Shown: one piece after another, positions 24,777 to 37,646 of the stretch
Numbering within the stretch: position 1 is the first letter of the stretch
Layout: each line of letters begins with the position of its first letter
Origin: Ceraceosorus guamensis
Taxonomy: Eukaryota; Basidiomycota; Exobasidiomycetes; Ceraceosorales; Ceraceosoraceae
Reading direction: 5' to 3'
DNA length: 64,000 nucleotides
Assembly: GCF_003144195.1 (NCBI RefSeq)
Contig: NW_020290039.1
Coordinates: forward strand, 1 to 64,000
Translations under genes and position numbers: made by a program
Notes under the pieces: generated by a model
Database searches by the model: none
Told to the model about the DNA's origin: nothing
Seen by the model: the letters and a program-made list of their open reading frames with translations, nothing else

Positions 24777-25050
24777 GAGACGGCGCCATTGTGCGCTGAT
24801 GTCGTTGAGGCGACCTCGCGCTATGCCCTGGAAATGACAGCTCAGCTCAATCGCGAGGTCACGAGCACTTCAAAACGCTCGCCTGCTCATGAAGGGCGAT
24901 TCGGGCGTGTAGCAAAGCTCCCGCAACCCGTGGAGCATAGATCGAGGTGTGCTCGATACGAGAGTCTCTCAGCAGCGCTCACTTCAACAACGAGCACAGT
25001 CACGAGTCACCAAGACGCGGGGAGCACAAGTAAGCCATAAGCCATGGGAT

Positions 25051-27170
25051 TCATGTATCCACGTGGCTCAATGTGGTCAGCCAGCACCGAGGAAACCATC
25101 CGGGACATTTCCAGCGATCGTCGCGTGCTTCTGATGAGGAGGCAGCCAGCACGTCTACTTCAATCATCTCAGCGATGACTTCCGCACATGCATAGGCTCT
25201 AGTCATGCCGTGCTGTAGGGAATCAAGAGACCAGACAAGCACGAACCCGCGGAGAATGATGGTCAGTTCTTGTGACCCATCCAGACACCTGATCCAGACT
25301 CACTCCAGAGTAGCCTGCAGCGATGTACTGGCCTGGAACGATGTCAGCAGATGGCTTCAGGTCGCTGTCCTCATCGGCTAGAGCTTGTCCTCGTAGTAAT
25401 GGACCACAGATAGGATTCAACGATTGCGTATATGCCATGATTCCTGTCCACTCGTGCGTTGGCTGCGGTAGTCCCCCAAATGCGGAGGGCAGCAAGGAGG
25501 GTAAGAGCTGACGTTGGCGCTGTACATCAGACGGGCTTAGGTGCTTTTAGTTCGGCGGTTGAAAGGGTCAAAGGATTTTGCAGACTTCCACTCACCTTGC
25601 TGACATTATTTGAAAGCTCTCCATCATTCTCCACACCCCACTCATAAGCAGGCGCCGAGTCGCGGCCGCCTCCGAAGATGATGGGAGGATTCTTGGCAGG
25701 ACCCTGCGACGCCTCGGCTTGCACTTGAGCCGTTCCGGGCCGCATTTGCATGTAGTTGAATCCATCTGGCGTGGCTAAGCCTTGAGACCATGTTTGAGGT
25801 TCCTTTGGCTCCACCGCCATCGCTTGGCCTCGAGTGGGCACTATGCCCTTTGGGCCTGCGAGCTGAGGGCTCAAATGACTTGCTGGCGTTTCATTCCAAA
25901 TTGAGACGCAGTCGAAGGGCAAATAGTCAGTCGTCGGACGCTCGGCAATCAGAATCAGCTAGGGAGTCCACGCACCCCATGCGTTGGTGGCGTGCACGAC
26001 GTATCTGGCTTGGAGGGAGCCACGTCGCGTTCGAAGCAAAGCGCGAGAGCTGCTTTGCGTCAGGTTGTTGAGTCCGTTCGAAGCCTGCTCCACCACCTCA
26101 TCGACTGGGCAGTATGTATGCGCTTCTACTTGGATACGCCTTTCTCTGGCTGTGCGCATCGCCACCGAGTAGAGTAGAGAGACGAGCTTGAGCGGGTGAA
26201 CTGTGGAGCCCGTCTGTTCCCATGCCGCTTTGGCACCCGACAGCCCGAGCTGCATTTTAGTGAGGCAGTATTTGAGCGATGTACGTGGTGGCAAAGCAGG
26301 GCCGGCGCTACATCTCTCCACGTACCTGCTCCAGCTCGGCGTTCGGGAGCCTGATAAGGCCCTTGGTCCAGTCACTGAGACCTGCGTGATTCGCAGCTGT
26401 AATGGAGTCTTCAACTTCTTTCACTTCTCCATCTTCAAGAGCTACGATCCATCTTCCTGCGCACTGCAACTCGGGATCCACGTAGCCCTCTAGCTGAGCT
26501 TCCGAAGGGTCCTTGCGAGCCATGGCGGCTTCCGTTCGAGTGAGCACCAAAAGCTCCGCAGCTGTTCTGGCTTCACACACCAGCATTGTCCTGACCACCT
26601 CATCCAGCAAATCTCCTCGATCGTTGCCGTACACTTCCTGCCTCGTCCTGCCTTCCGGCGGCTTGACCGCGTATCTCGATATGCCCGGCGAGTTCCGCAG
26701 CTCGCGGTAGCTCAAAGCAGAGAGAGGCGTCATGTGCCCTCCATTGCGACCTGTAGCGCCCGAGCAGAAGCCGCGCGCGTCGAAGAGAACGATGCGAGTG
26801 CCAGATTGCAAGCGCGTGACGAGGTGGTACAACGTGGAGATGCCGGTGATGCCAGTGCTGCGCTCGTATAGTGGGGCGCGCACCAGTGGCGGCTCACGTC
26901 ATGGATCAGCATTTAGGAGCCCTTGTGTTTGGCTCCACGCTGACGCGGCACAGCTCACCCTATGATAGCAACGGTGGCTTCACCTTCTACAGCCGAAGAA
27001 TCGCTGAGGTGGGCGGTCTTGGCAGGGCCTTCGAACGTAGCTTGCCAATAAGAAGGATTGACATTGGTTTGAGGGAGCTCAGCAGGCCGGTTTGGCAGAG
27101 CGTCGAAGACTGACTGCGAGGCGGACCCTTGGAAGGACTCGATACCCGATGCTGCTACAATAGCTGGCAT
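25051..27170 (-). CDS. FAD-dependent oxidoreductase (DAO family)
   Basis: Six exons, complement(join(25051..25212, 25304..25507, 25596..25882, 25976..26249, 26326..26857, 26959..27170)), give 556 residues, with consistent phases. Exon 1 ends in the start of the dinucleotide fold, completed by exon 2 to VAIIGTGITGIS (GxGxxG). The ATGRNGGH motif, typical of this fungal FAD oxidoreductase group, lies in exon 2. A conserved ATNAW strand spans the exon 3-4 junction, VPTRGQ follows, and the C-terminal FAD site is AAGYSGHGMTRAYA. Such enzymes oxidise amino acids or related amines or alcohols with FAD; the substrate cannot be named. No signal peptide is evident. The last exon ends with a PGWFPRCWLT segment similar to the usual family end. 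It is convergent with ATG12 (274 bp between stops). Confidence 0.9.
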
Positions 27171-27847
27171 GTTTGCACGAATTGAAGGAGAGCGTGTATG
27201 ACTTAGTCAGTGTGATGATGATGAGCGGAGCGCAGTCGTGAGCAGTGTATTATCAAGGAGAGCGTTTCGTCGATCCAAATAGCGCCTTTAAGGGATCACG
27301 AGCCGCATTCAGATTGGCTCGTCTCTAAATACGACGAAAGGGCAGCAATGGCGTGGCACAGCCGCTGATGGTGATTGCTGATGTGTGTCGTTGCTCAGGA
27401 GGCAGCCGCACCTGGTGTGAATGAAGAGCAGCATTTGGCAGTTTCGGGTCCATCGCGGCGTCATCATTCCGCGATTGCGGTCCTCATGCTGTAGGACGCG
27501 CGGGTGCGGTCCTATCTGAAGTCCGCGGTATCCGCGGAGAGGCTCAAGTTGCGTTGATAGCCGCGCGTGCATGGCATGGCCTGTCATGCACCATCATACG
27601 TCATGCAGTCTGAGTCGGGAGTCTTGAGTCAATCACTGAATGCATACGCAGTTGCCCGAGCACGCTGACGCACTCAACACGACTTGACCTGATCTTCCTT
27701 TGTGGCCTTCGAGTCTGCAATTCCCCTTGCCATTGCCTTCCACACCATCATTTTGCCTTTCCCCCGCCCCAAATTCTGACTACATTTGAACCTCCAGCAT
27801 CAGCATCACTTCTGCGACTGCCTTGCCGGAAGCTCCTGTCAGCCAGC
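27171..27847. other. Divergent promoter region, FAD oxidoreductase and scramblase
   Basis: About 680 bp without coding support. A palindrome-like patch CTGAAGTCCGCGGTATCCGCGG near 27517-27537 and GAGTCTTGAGTCAATCACTG near 27615-27640 are the only notable words; the latter belongs to the dispersed TGACTC-type family. Confidence 0.45.
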
Positions 27848-29853
27848 ATGTCACCAGCCAGATGTCAGGCTCTTCGACATACGCTGAGGAGATTGCCTCA
27901 ACATGTCGCTTCTCACCCCTCTCCACGAGTGCATCCTCCCCTCTCTCTCGGCGAGTCCTCCAATACACACAAGCGCGCTGTTTCTACAGCCTCCCATCAC
28001 TCCTTCGTGGCCACGTCTCTACTCGAGCTCGAAGAGTGCAGTGTCGCATCGCGACGGAGCTACTCGCGCTTGCCTAACAGCAGTAGGGGCTCACGAGTCG
28101 GGCGTCGCGCAGCACAACAAGCCACAGCGACCCAACGCAGTGTCGAGAATGCAAAGAGCGCTCCTCGCGACGATGCTGGTGAAACATCTGGTAGTGATGC
28201 GCAAGACACCTCAGCACTGCAGGATCTAGGTCAAAGGCAGCCTCCAACGGAGCCTGCTGTACCTCTGCCGTCTGATCCCGATGGCGTGCTATCTCCACAG
28301 ACGCATCCCGCTGTGGCCACCATGCTGGGTCAAGAAGCGGTGATCTGCACGCGAGAAGTGGAGTGGATGAAGTGAGCGCCGACTCTGATGTTGGGTTCCA
28401 CTGTCAACATGGGCGCGCGATATACTAACGCTGTGCATGCCCCATCCTGATGATCTGCCGCACGTTCTCTAGCATCATGGTCGGTTTCGAGCAAGCAAAT
28501 CGATATGCGCTTCTCAGCCCTTCTGGTCAGCCGCTAGGATACCTTGTGGAACAAGAAGGCTCCCTTGGCAAGACTCTTACACGCCAATTACTGCGGACGC
28601 ATCGGCCTTTCAAAGCTCTCGTACTAGCCCCTGACGGAGCACCGATTCTTCGTGTCGAGAGATCATTCACCTTCATCAACAGTCGAACGCGCGTCTATTC
28701 CATCGATCCTGATACATATGACAGCGCTGCAGATGTGGATCTGGAACGTGCACCGGACGAGTCGAATGAGCAGCTGATCGGAGAAGTCAAACAGGTCTGG
28801 CATCCTTTCAAGAGGCGCTACGAGATCTACAGAGCGCGCGACGGTGGTCAAGAGATGCAACAAATTGCAAAGGTCGACGGCGCCTTTTTGACTTGGGTAA
28901 GTAGGCCAACGCGCTTTGCGTGGGTGTGCACAAGAGGAATGCGGCAGCGCATACATGCTCGCTGACACGTGCATGTATCTCAATGCAGGACTTCAATTTG
29001 GAGGACGAGAGTGGGAAAGTAGTCGGGAGCGTGAATCGCAATTTTCGAGGCTTTGCGAGGGAGCTCTTTGCCGATGTCGGTAAGTGCAGCTTTTAGTCGC
29101 AGCACGACATGTATCGAGCACATGCAAAAGGCTGATGACGACTTTCTGTGCTACCGTTCTACAGGCCAATACGTCGTGCGCTTTGAGGGCGACACGCCGG
29201 CCTCTGGCACCTCCACAAACAACCAGAGTACCGTGAAAGCTGAGAACGAATCGCGCGAGCTGGTGCCCATCACGCCTAGCTTGACGCTGGACGAGAGAGC
29301 GCTGGCTCTTTGTGGGCTTGCTTTCGGCCTTGATGTGGACTACTTCTCCAGGCATTCCTCCAGCGGCTCCGGTGGCTTTTTCCCCGGGTTTCTGCCAATA
29401 CCAATGGGAGGAGGCGGCTCGCCACCTCCTACAGAAACGGCAGGTCAAACTTCTGGATCCGGAACAGGAGGCGAGCCGACGCCTTCAGGCGGTGCTGGTA
29501 CGGATGTGTGGCAAGATACTCGAGGCGTGCAGCACCCACAGCTACCGCCCGGTGCCGTGGGTGGAGAGTCCGCTGTCGGGACTGCAGGCACCATGGCAGG
29601 CTACGAAGCTTGGAGCGGATGGATGAATCCAAGCTCTACGAGCGACTCGCCAGCCCCTGCCCAGCCTGTTCAAGGAGCTCCTCCCCCACCTCCACAAGAC
29701 TATACTGGGTCAGGTCAGGGCTACTCTGGGCGAGACGAGGATGTCTGGGGCGACCAGGACCCATGGAAGGGTGGTGATGGGAACTCTGGAGGCGGCCTTT
29801 TTGGTGACATCTTTGGTGACTTGGGTGACGGGGGTGACTTCTTCGACGGCTGA
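27848..29853 (+). CDS. Mitochondrial phospholipid scramblase family protein (Aim25-like)
   Basis: Four exons, join(27848..28371, 28473..28896, 28989..29079, 29165..29853), give 575 residues. The N-terminal 130 residues are basic and Ser-rich with few acidic residues at first, consistent with a mitochondrial presequence and linker. The scramblase domain (about residues 175-370) shows IMVGFEQANRYALL, RPFKALVLA, a HPFKRRYEIYR strand and VVGSVNRNFRGFARELF, then the terminal LDERALALCGLAFGLDVDYFSRH helix, which is hydrophobic and typical of the family. The last 190 residues are Gly/Pro/Ser-rich and end in GGLFGDIFGD-type repeats. The family includes yeast Aim25 and human PLSCR3; it is thought to move phospholipids or bind them at mitochondrial membranes. 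The C-terminal Gly/Asp-rich tail is unusual for the family. An ATG at 27848 was chosen as the first in frame. Confidence 0.9.
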
Positions 29854-30466
29854 GGGGCCAACAACAGCCTTTTCCTCGGAGATACCCGGACGTCTTGAGA
29901 GATGGCTACCGATCAGCATGACGATTGTAACATACTGTGCATATGCTGGTGGCCTTACTCACCACGAATGTGAGTCGCTCCTCATCGAAGCCTGCTTGGC
30001 ATGCCCCCTTTGCCTCATGTGCGACAGAGGTGGATCCAACCATATGAATCACAATGGATATAGCTGTGTGTGTAGACCCAGCTAGCTCAGCCTAGATCCA
30101 GGGTCCTGGCTGCATATGCGTGCATGCGGACGAACCCCTCGCCGTAAACAAGCGGCCCATGTGCATGCGCACAACACCGCTTTGAGGTCCGTGCGCGCAG
30201 GCGCGTGTTTTTTGGTGCTCAGGCAGCATCTACTCACATGTAACAATCACGACTCTTGAAGTTGGCCTCCCTACCTACATCGCTGCTCACAACCCGGAGC
30301 TGACTTCGAAAATACTGGCTCTCACTGTGCCTCGTGACTCGTGCTCATAAGCGCGACTGCTTGTGAGAACACATTCGTAACCAGCTCTATCCGTGCTTGA
30401 GTCATCCACCCTGTTCGTTGATGGTCTCACTGCGCCCTGGTCGTTCACCCACCTCAATACACCGTG
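29854..30466. other. Intergenic between tandem genes
   Basis: About 610 bp, holding the 3' end of the scramblase gene and the promoter of the MATH-BTB gene. No coding support and no distinct regulatory element found. Confidence 0.5.
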
Positions 30467-33378
30467 ATGGCGAGAGCGACAGGGAACAGAGGTGCGAATG
30501 CGGCCTCGAGCGATAGCGTCACTCCACTTTCATCGAGCATGCCTCATGCTGCCACTGCTGGGCAGGTAGGTGATGCGGAGGGCGGCGCTGCTGCTACTGC
30601 TGCTGCTACTGCTGCTGCTACTGCTACTGCTGCTGGTACTGCTACTGCAAACCAAACCTCGGCTGGTATGTCGTCTCCAGCACCGACACCTGCTTCCAGC
30701 AGCGCAGGGAGCGCCAATCCTCCGACATTCATTCCGGGCCCAGCTCTCCGTTCGGGCTCGACTTCCACAGGCCAGACTGCAACCGCTTCTCCACCCGTCG
30801 CTGGGTCTGGCAGTGGGGCTTCTCGAAGAGAGTCTACGAATCCCAGACCAAACAGCGCCATTGCTGCTCCGTCGGCTGTGTCATCGTCGTCCACTCGCGG
30901 ACGTGGACAGACGGCCGCAAGTAGCCTTTCCGCTCACACGATGCACCCTGCGGCCGCCGGCTCGCTTTTCGGCTTCGAGCAGGCTGCTCAGTCGAGCCGG
31001 AGTGGTGGCAACGGACTCTTCAACTTTTCACAGCGAGGCACGCCAACCTCGAACGACACGAGCGGTGGTCGTGCTTCTGCTCAGCGTATCCCTTTTACGT
31101 CTCAGGGCGCTCAAGGAAGTCCTAGACCTCAGGTGGGCGGTATGTTGGGCGCTGCTGGCAGCACCCTGTGGTCCAGCATTCCAACTTTCTCCTCTCCAGG
31201 TAGGCCAGGCGCGGGCATTGCAGCGTCGAGCTCCCATCACGGCTTTGCGGGCGCTGGTCAAGGCAGCTGGGCCCTCGCTGATCCTGCTGGATGGAGTGGG
31301 GAGTCGAGCGCCCCAGCTGCCGTCAAGGCCTTTGAAGAGGACACCATCACGGTGAGTGGCTATACCCTGTTCGGAGCTCCGTCTAGCACACTTCTCAGCG
31401 TCACTCCTCTGCCCCTCGCAGTCGTTCCGTTGGCGCATCTCCGATCTGAGACTGCTCCGCGACGAAGTAGAGAGTTCGACGCTCTCCGATGGCGAGCGCT
31501 CCATCTCTGCAGGCGCAGGCAAAAGCGAGATCTGGACCACGCAGCCAATCTTTGGCGACGGGAAATGGAAGTTGGAGCTCGTGCGCACCTCTCGTGGAGC
31601 TGGATCTTCTGGCAGCAAGGAGGAGGAGGAGGCTGATTCGAGCGCTGAGGGGCGGAGCAATACAGTATTGAGCGTATATCTGAGTGAGTGGCCGGTCAGA
31701 CCGATGCGCATCCAGACTTACTGGCGTTGACGAGGGGGTCGTCTGCGCTTGGTTGCAGCGGCGATGCTACTGGACTACATCCCATCTCATATCTCCATCG
31801 CCGCGACCATCTTCGTTGGCCTCGCGCCTGCAGGCCGCTCGCCATCCATCAAGACATCGCGCGACGGAGGCTTCGTCTGGAGGCATCATGCAGCTCACAC
31901 GTTCGCACGCGATGACGGCGAGTTCTGGGAGTGCCACGAGCTGCCGAGCCTGACCGAGCTTCTAGAGTTCCCGGCAGTTTCCAGGCAGAATGCTATGGAG
32001 CTCACCTTGCAAATATCGACCGGACCTCGCGTCGCTCAAACACCAGACAGTGGCACCATCCGCACCAAGAACACTTCGGTGTTCGAAGACAAACACACGC
32101 ACTCGGTTCCACGAGCGCTCGTGAATGGTCTCGAAGGTCTCCTTGATTGCAGCGCTACGGGAGATGTCATCCTGCTGGTCAAGGAGCGAGGTTTGAGACT
32201 GGCGCCTGATGCCGATGGCGAGCGCCGTGTCGAAACAGATCCGTTTCCTAGTAGTAGCGGGACCATGCCAAGCGGGGCCGGTGCAGTCACGAGGGATCGA
32301 GTTCTGTGGGCGCATTCATCGATTCTTCGCGCTCGAGGAGAGTTCTGGAGTGACATGCTCGCCTCCTCCTTTGCAGAGGGGGTCGAGCATGATCTAGCAG
32401 AAGCATACGGAGGTCGTCGAGTACGCGTCCTGAGGCTTCCCGACGCAGACTTTGCATCAGCGTATGCGCTTCTGCGTTGGTTGTACGTAAACGAAGTCGA
32501 GTTTGCTGATGATTTCAACCAGCCATTGCGTGGAGAGTCCTTTGGTCTGCTTGATGACTCGCATTGGGTCACGGAGGAAGAAGACGCAACGCAGAGCCTA
32601 CCCGATTGGAACTGGCAAGAGTGCGTCAGAGACGAGGGCGAAGAGCACGTCAACGGGGCGGCGGCTAGCGGCCAACAGCAGCCTCAATTCCCGCTTCACA
32701 CATCAGGTGGCCTTATGTCCAGCAGAGCCTCGCACGGCTCGGTCAATTCGAGTACGACTGCCGCTGCAGAGGGCTCCCAACATGTCCCTGCAAGTCCGCC
32801 TACTACTTTGCCCCGCCCACGTCGACCTGGAGAGTACGATCCGCGAGCTTCGCGCGCCGCGTTGAATCAACAGAGTCCAAGCGCGCCGACTCTGGGTTCG
32901 GTACTCAGTCAGGATCCGCATCCTCATCCAGTCACTGACTTGGCTCCAGCATCAGCTCTGACCATCTATCGACTCGCTCATCGATGCGCTCAAGATTCTC
33001 TAGCTGAGCTAGCGCGCGCGCACGTCGTGGCCTCTCTCGATCCTCAAAGCGCTTTTCCCACCTTTTTGGCCACGGGTCTCTACGCCGAGCTGCACGCCGA
33101 CGTGAAGAGATACCTGCTAGCAAACTGGACAGCCGTCAGCCATAGCGAAGCTTTTGAAAGGTGAGCAGATCCCGACACTTTGGTCCTCGTTCTGGGACGC
33201 ACGTACGCCTCCCGCCCGCCTCTGACATTCTTGCTGACACCCGTCGAAATGTGCTTCGAAACACAGATCGATTGATGAGATCTGCGCAGGTCAATGGGGG
33301 GAGGCGGCGAGTCGCTCACTAAGAGAATTTATGCGCGCTCTGACGCCATACAGCCCTCCTGCTAGGCGCTCTCGTTGA
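30467..33378 (+). CDS. MATH and BTB/POZ domain protein, possible CUL3 adaptor
   Basis: Four exons, join(30467..31351, 31422..31683, 31759..33160, 33267..33378), give 886 residues with consistent phases. The first 295 residues are disordered and rich in Ala, Ser, Thr and Gly, including an Ala/Thr run coded by GCT/ACT triplets (about 30585-30650). A MATH (TRAF-like) domain begins at exon 2 (SFRWRISDLRLLRDE, IFGDGKWKLELVR) and continues into exon 3 (MLLDYIPSHISIAATIFVG). A BTB fold follows (DRVLWAHSSILRARGEFWSDML, then LPDADFASAYALLRWLY), interrupted by a disordered insertion before the helical end (TIYRLAHRCAQDSL). MATH-BTB proteins such as SPOP bind substrates through MATH and cullin-3 through BTB. 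That role here is inference from domain order; SPOP itself is about 370 residues, so this protein is much longer. Confidence 0.87.
30585..30652. repeat. Trinucleotide run (GCT/ACT) coding Ala/Thr
   Basis: A run of about 20 triplets, mostly GCT and ACT, lies inside the first exon of the MATH-BTB gene and encodes a polyalanine-threonine stretch. In-frame triplet repeats of this kind change length easily between strains. Confidence 0.9.
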
Positions 33379-33775
33379 GAGCGAGCACATTGCATCGTCC
33401 CGACCACACTATCGGTCCGCACCTCTGCTGCCATCAATCACATCCGCACCGATTGCATTAGCTCCTCACCCTCGAGCACTCTGTCGCATCTTTAAGCTGG
33501 AGGCGCAGATAGACCCACATGTATCAATCTTCACATCAAGTGTCTACATCATGCACGATCACGTACGACTTTCGATTTAAGTTCCATGGGCATGCGTGCT
33601 TGTAAGATAGATGAAACGAGAACAAGAATGCTGATGCTGTAGTCGGTCGTGCAGGATTGCGCTTCCATCAGGGTACAATTGAAAAGTGCATCGTTGCAAG
33701 GTGACCAATGCGTGTCGCAGACGATACAGGAGGAAATGCACAAAGCTCGAGGAGCGCAACGCCATGCTAGCTGGC
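33379..33775. other. Intergenic between convergent genes
   Basis: 3' flanks of the MATH-BTB gene (+) and NAR1 (-). No open frame with support. Confidence 0.5.
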
Positions 33776-36220
33776 TCACCACTGCACAGCAAGACCGCTG
33801 ACAGCCTCGTCCTGCACCGCTCTGTACTGCGTAAAGAAATTGTCCTCTCCAGCACCATCATTGAGCGAGCGTATCCTATCCTCGTAGTCTCGCGTCAAGC
33901 TTTCGATGTTCTGCTTTGTGCTCTCAGCAAGAGGTGCGACATGGTCGCGCAAAGCTTTCGAGACGGCGTGGCTCAAAAGTCGAGGATCGCCGAGTTGTTG
34001 TCGGTCCTTGACAAAAGCTTGGACTGCATGAGCGCTTCCAAAGGACAACCCATCGTCGGGCGATTCGACGTCGTCTTTGCGCCAATAGGCGTTTTCAACA
34101 ACTCTGACCCACTCCCTCGATGTTCCTTGCCATCCCTTGACTGGCTGCTCCATCGATGCTGTCTCATCCCCAAGATCCACCAGACCATCGTCTTTGCGCT
34201 CCGAAGCCAGCGAAAATATGTCCGTATCTGGCGTGTCGTAGCCGGTCATCTTGGCTTTTGGCAGGTCCACTCCATCCACCTGCATCTCTGCCGCATCGTT
34301 CTGCGCTTGCAGTGTTCGAGCTACAATGGACGTGGCTTGCGCATCCGACTGTTCTTCATTCGCCGATGCGGATGAGGTGGGCGGACGCAACTGTCCACCT
34401 CCATTCACGCATCCTCCAGGGCAGGCCATGACTTCAATATAGTCGTAGCTGCCATCGTCCTCGGCAGCCACCGAAAGGGGCGACGCAGCAACAGCACCTG
34501 CCTGAGCGGTTCCCCGCGCTGCTGGTCCTCGCTTGACCATTCCTCTGCCTCTACCCCTATTCGTTCCTTTTGCACTTCTCGCACCTCCGATCCTGCTGAG
34601 TGGATCAACGATGCCAGCTGATGCTCCTTTGCTCTTCAATCCAGTCTGCTTCTGCAACTTCCTCACCAAATTTTGCAGATTTCTGAACCCGTACGTCGTC
34701 GCACCCCTAAAGAGGACGCTTCCAGCCTCATCACGAAGGACGTACTCGGTATAATCCGCGTTGCGAATGGTGCGCACGTCCAACGCGGGCTGTGCTGAGT
34801 CGGGTGAGAGGGTGGAGAGATGATCGGTCCATACTGCAGCGAGAATGGCGAACAGATACGAGCCGGAAGAGCTGCCCACGTGTGGCAAAAGCGAGGGCAT
34901 CGATGGACGCGTCGCTGGGTCAGAGGTATCCTGAGTGGCAACAGAGGTTGCTGCCATGTCCAGGTCCGCTCCTGCTTCAGATTCGGGTGGTGAAGGCGGA
35001 AGGTTGGGCCGCTCCGCAGTGCTCTCAGCCTCTTGCAGCAGCGCGAGGCCTGCGTTCGATGGAGAAATCGAAGCCGTGATGTCGAATCCCTGCTCCTTCA
35101 TCAAATTGTCCAACTCGCCTGCCGTGATCACGCAGTCCACATCCTTGACGCTCTGTCCATCTGCCCCGGCGTGGGCGAAATCAGGTCTGCTCGCCTCTAG
35201 CTTCTTATCGTAGCAGGGCATTACAGAGAGATGGTATACTTGACGAGTCTTGCCGCTCCGATTCGAGGCTGTGCTGGACGCTGGCGTTGCGGCCGCAGGG
35301 ATGATTTGCTTTGCGAGGATGCCGGATATCTGCTGGGGAGAACGAGTTCGCGATAGGAGCGGAAGAAGCTCTCCATGCGTCTTTTCGGCGTAGCACACCC
35401 AACCTGGACAAGCGCTTGCTAGCATAGGAAGGCAAGGTGTGGCGTTGCCATTCGCATTGTCCGGCGCTCTCGATTGTCTGTCTTTGCGGTCTTTGAACTC
35501 CCTGACGTGCGCTCGGAGGGACAAGTGCCTCGCAAATGTCGTGTCGCACACCGCGTCGAAGCCGAGCTGCGATTTGAAAAAGTGGGCGATGCGGGCAAGC
35601 ATGGTGGGCAGGCTCAAGTGAGTTGCGGATGCGCCGCTTGAGGAGGCTCGGTGAGAGTACAGGGCGGAGAAGCTGGCAAGGACTTGGGGCGCTATGGACG
35701 CCACGAGCAGCGGTCGACCCGCAATGGGCAGCTAAGTAGGCGACGGTGGAAAGGCGATGTGCGATGAGAGGAAAAGTATTGCAGCATACAAGCTATCTGC
35801 GGACACAGCGCCACTCACCTCTCGAACTTCTTCCAGCGTCTTCATCAAGCTCTCTGTGCTCTGCAAGCCAACCAGCACAGCTTCAGCGCTGGTGACGCAG
35901 CCGGAGCAGGCCAAACAATCGTCCAGACTGATCTGCGCAGTCTCAAGCTTTGTCCTCGCTCTCGGCTGATTGTCGCTCGTAGATCCTGACGCTGCTGTGC
36001 TGCTGACTCCGCCATCGTTGTGTACGCTACTGCGCGACTCGTAGTAGGAGCCATCGGCATCTATGCTTATGGCTGTGCTAGCTCCACCAGCCTCGCTGAT
36101 AACATTGGCCGCCTCAGAATTCGGCTTTGCCGTGTCGCCTGACACTGGCTTGATGCAAGCCTGTGATGGACCGAGGTAGTCGTTGAGATCGGTCAGGGTC
36201 AATGCACCTGAAAATGCCAT
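33776..36220 (-). CDS. NAR1: Cytosolic Fe-S cluster assembly factor NAR1
   Basis: Two exons, complement(join(33776..35731, 35819..36220)), give 785 residues; the junction is phase 0 (GTGAGT to CTTAG). The N-terminus MAFSGALTLTDLNDYLGP carries the first cluster Cys in QACIKP, then DDCLACSGC provides the remaining ligands of the N-terminal 4Fe-4S site. The Fe-only hydrogenase-like part has ASACPGWVCYAEK, SVMPCYDKK and MACPGGCVNGGGQ with the H-cluster-type cysteines. The very C-terminus is AVQW: a terminal Trp is conserved in Nar1 and serves recognition by the CIA targeting complex. NAR1 passes Fe-S clusters from the CFD1-NBP35 scaffold to CIA1. Family members are usually about 470-600 residues; the excess here is several low-complexity insertions between conserved blocks. 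The start ATG at 36220 was chosen because the family sequence begins there. Confidence 0.95.
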
Positions 36221-37646
36221 CTTCACTGCCAAAAGGTGGCTAGCAATGTTGAGGAGGAGCAGAGTCAAGTGCGCAAGGCGATGAGGAAGGGTGTGCTGGT
36301 CAACGACGAAGGGATTGGCGGCGCGGTGATGATGCTCTTGAGCGACTTCTGTGGTGTATGATTCGTAGTCGAGAAGCTCACGCAGGTGGGTGTTGCCGAT
36401 CTTTCCGGGAGACGCGATTCGTTGCGATGTACCACTCGTGTTTCGTCGCAGCATTCAGAGGACACGCGGTTGTGAGATTCATGATCAACCAAGATGTTGC
36501 ACTCAGAAGACTCTCGACTTAGGGTTAGCCCACACAGACTCATCGTGACTCTGACTCGTGACTCATGACTGACTGCTTGAACTTTATCTCCGAAATCGCG
36601 CGCCTGCGTATCGCGATTCAGCCCAGCGCAGCGCAGCTCACTTGAATGAAATTCGTGATTCTTGATTCCAAATCACGAATTTTGTGACTCTTGACTCGAC
36701 TGGATTCAAGATTGGTCAGCGCTGGAGCTGCACACGTGACAGCTGTCTCCATGCAGGATGCAGGTCACGTGCCTTGTCCCTCACAACTCATTCAATTTTG
36801 ATCGACTTCGGCAATCTTGACCTGCAGGTGAGCGCAGCTAGGCCACGCCGCGCTGTATCGAAGATTGCCGTTGCGGGTCATTTGCCGCGCCCATCCATGG
36901 CAGGAGAGCCTCTGCAATCTATTGGTAGTTAGTATAGTGGCTTGTGCTGCTTTGACCGACGTCGAGAGCTAATGTAGATGCTCGAATGGACGTGCTGGGG
37001 GGGGGAGGGGCATGTTGTCCAGCTCGTCAGCGAGCGGAGCAGCAAAGCATACCGCGTCACCCTCCCGGCAAACACTGACACTCACCCCCGCCGGCCTCGC
37101 TGGATCCACTTCGCAAATCTCTCTCTCCCTTCTGTGCGTGCGTGTAGAGCGTGTAGAGCGTATTGATGCAAATTTCGCTGCTATGCTTGCTTGTATGGCT
37201 CCGCACGGCTACAATTCCCGATTCACCGCCTGCCGGGAAGAATCAGAGACGCTGCGCGTGCCGCACGCCGCACGCATGCTGCAAAAACCGCTCCATCGAG
37301 CCGCGCTCGCTCGCACCTCCGCGCTCCACATCATCATGCGCGCGCGCGCACGCACGCACGCACGCACGCACGCACACGGCAGGTAACTCCTCGTAGAAAG
37401 TCTTCTTAAACAAGTCGAGATTGCGAGCCAGCGGCGGATCGCACATCCTTTGTGCTCCCTTCCCACAACCACACACATTGAGCTTCAGCTCTGTAGCATC
37501 GGCATTTCTGCTCGTGACCCTCTCTTGCATTCGCAAGCAGCGATCGATCCGCTCTCGCAAGCTTCTGCACTGAGCCGCGCCGTCGTGCTCATCATCTCCG
37601 GCACACGACACTCCTACTCGAACATATTCGCCCCGCTCGAAACACC
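36221..37646. other. Divergent promoter region, NAR1 and polyol dehydrogenase, about 1.4 kb
   Basis: No supported gene. The stretch 36545-36700 is dense in degenerate ACTCGTGACTC and AATCACGAATT words. A G-run (about 36997-37010) and a CGCA repeat (37338-37376) are also present. The approximately 270 bases before the ATG at 37647 are CT- and CA-rich. Confidence 0.5.
37338..37376. repeat. (CG/CGCA)n simple repeat
   Basis: Alternating CG followed by about seven CGCA units, 270 bp upstream of the polyol dehydrogenase start codon. Purine-pyrimidine alternation of this kind can adopt Z-DNA; whether it matters for the promoter is unknown. Confidence 0.9.
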
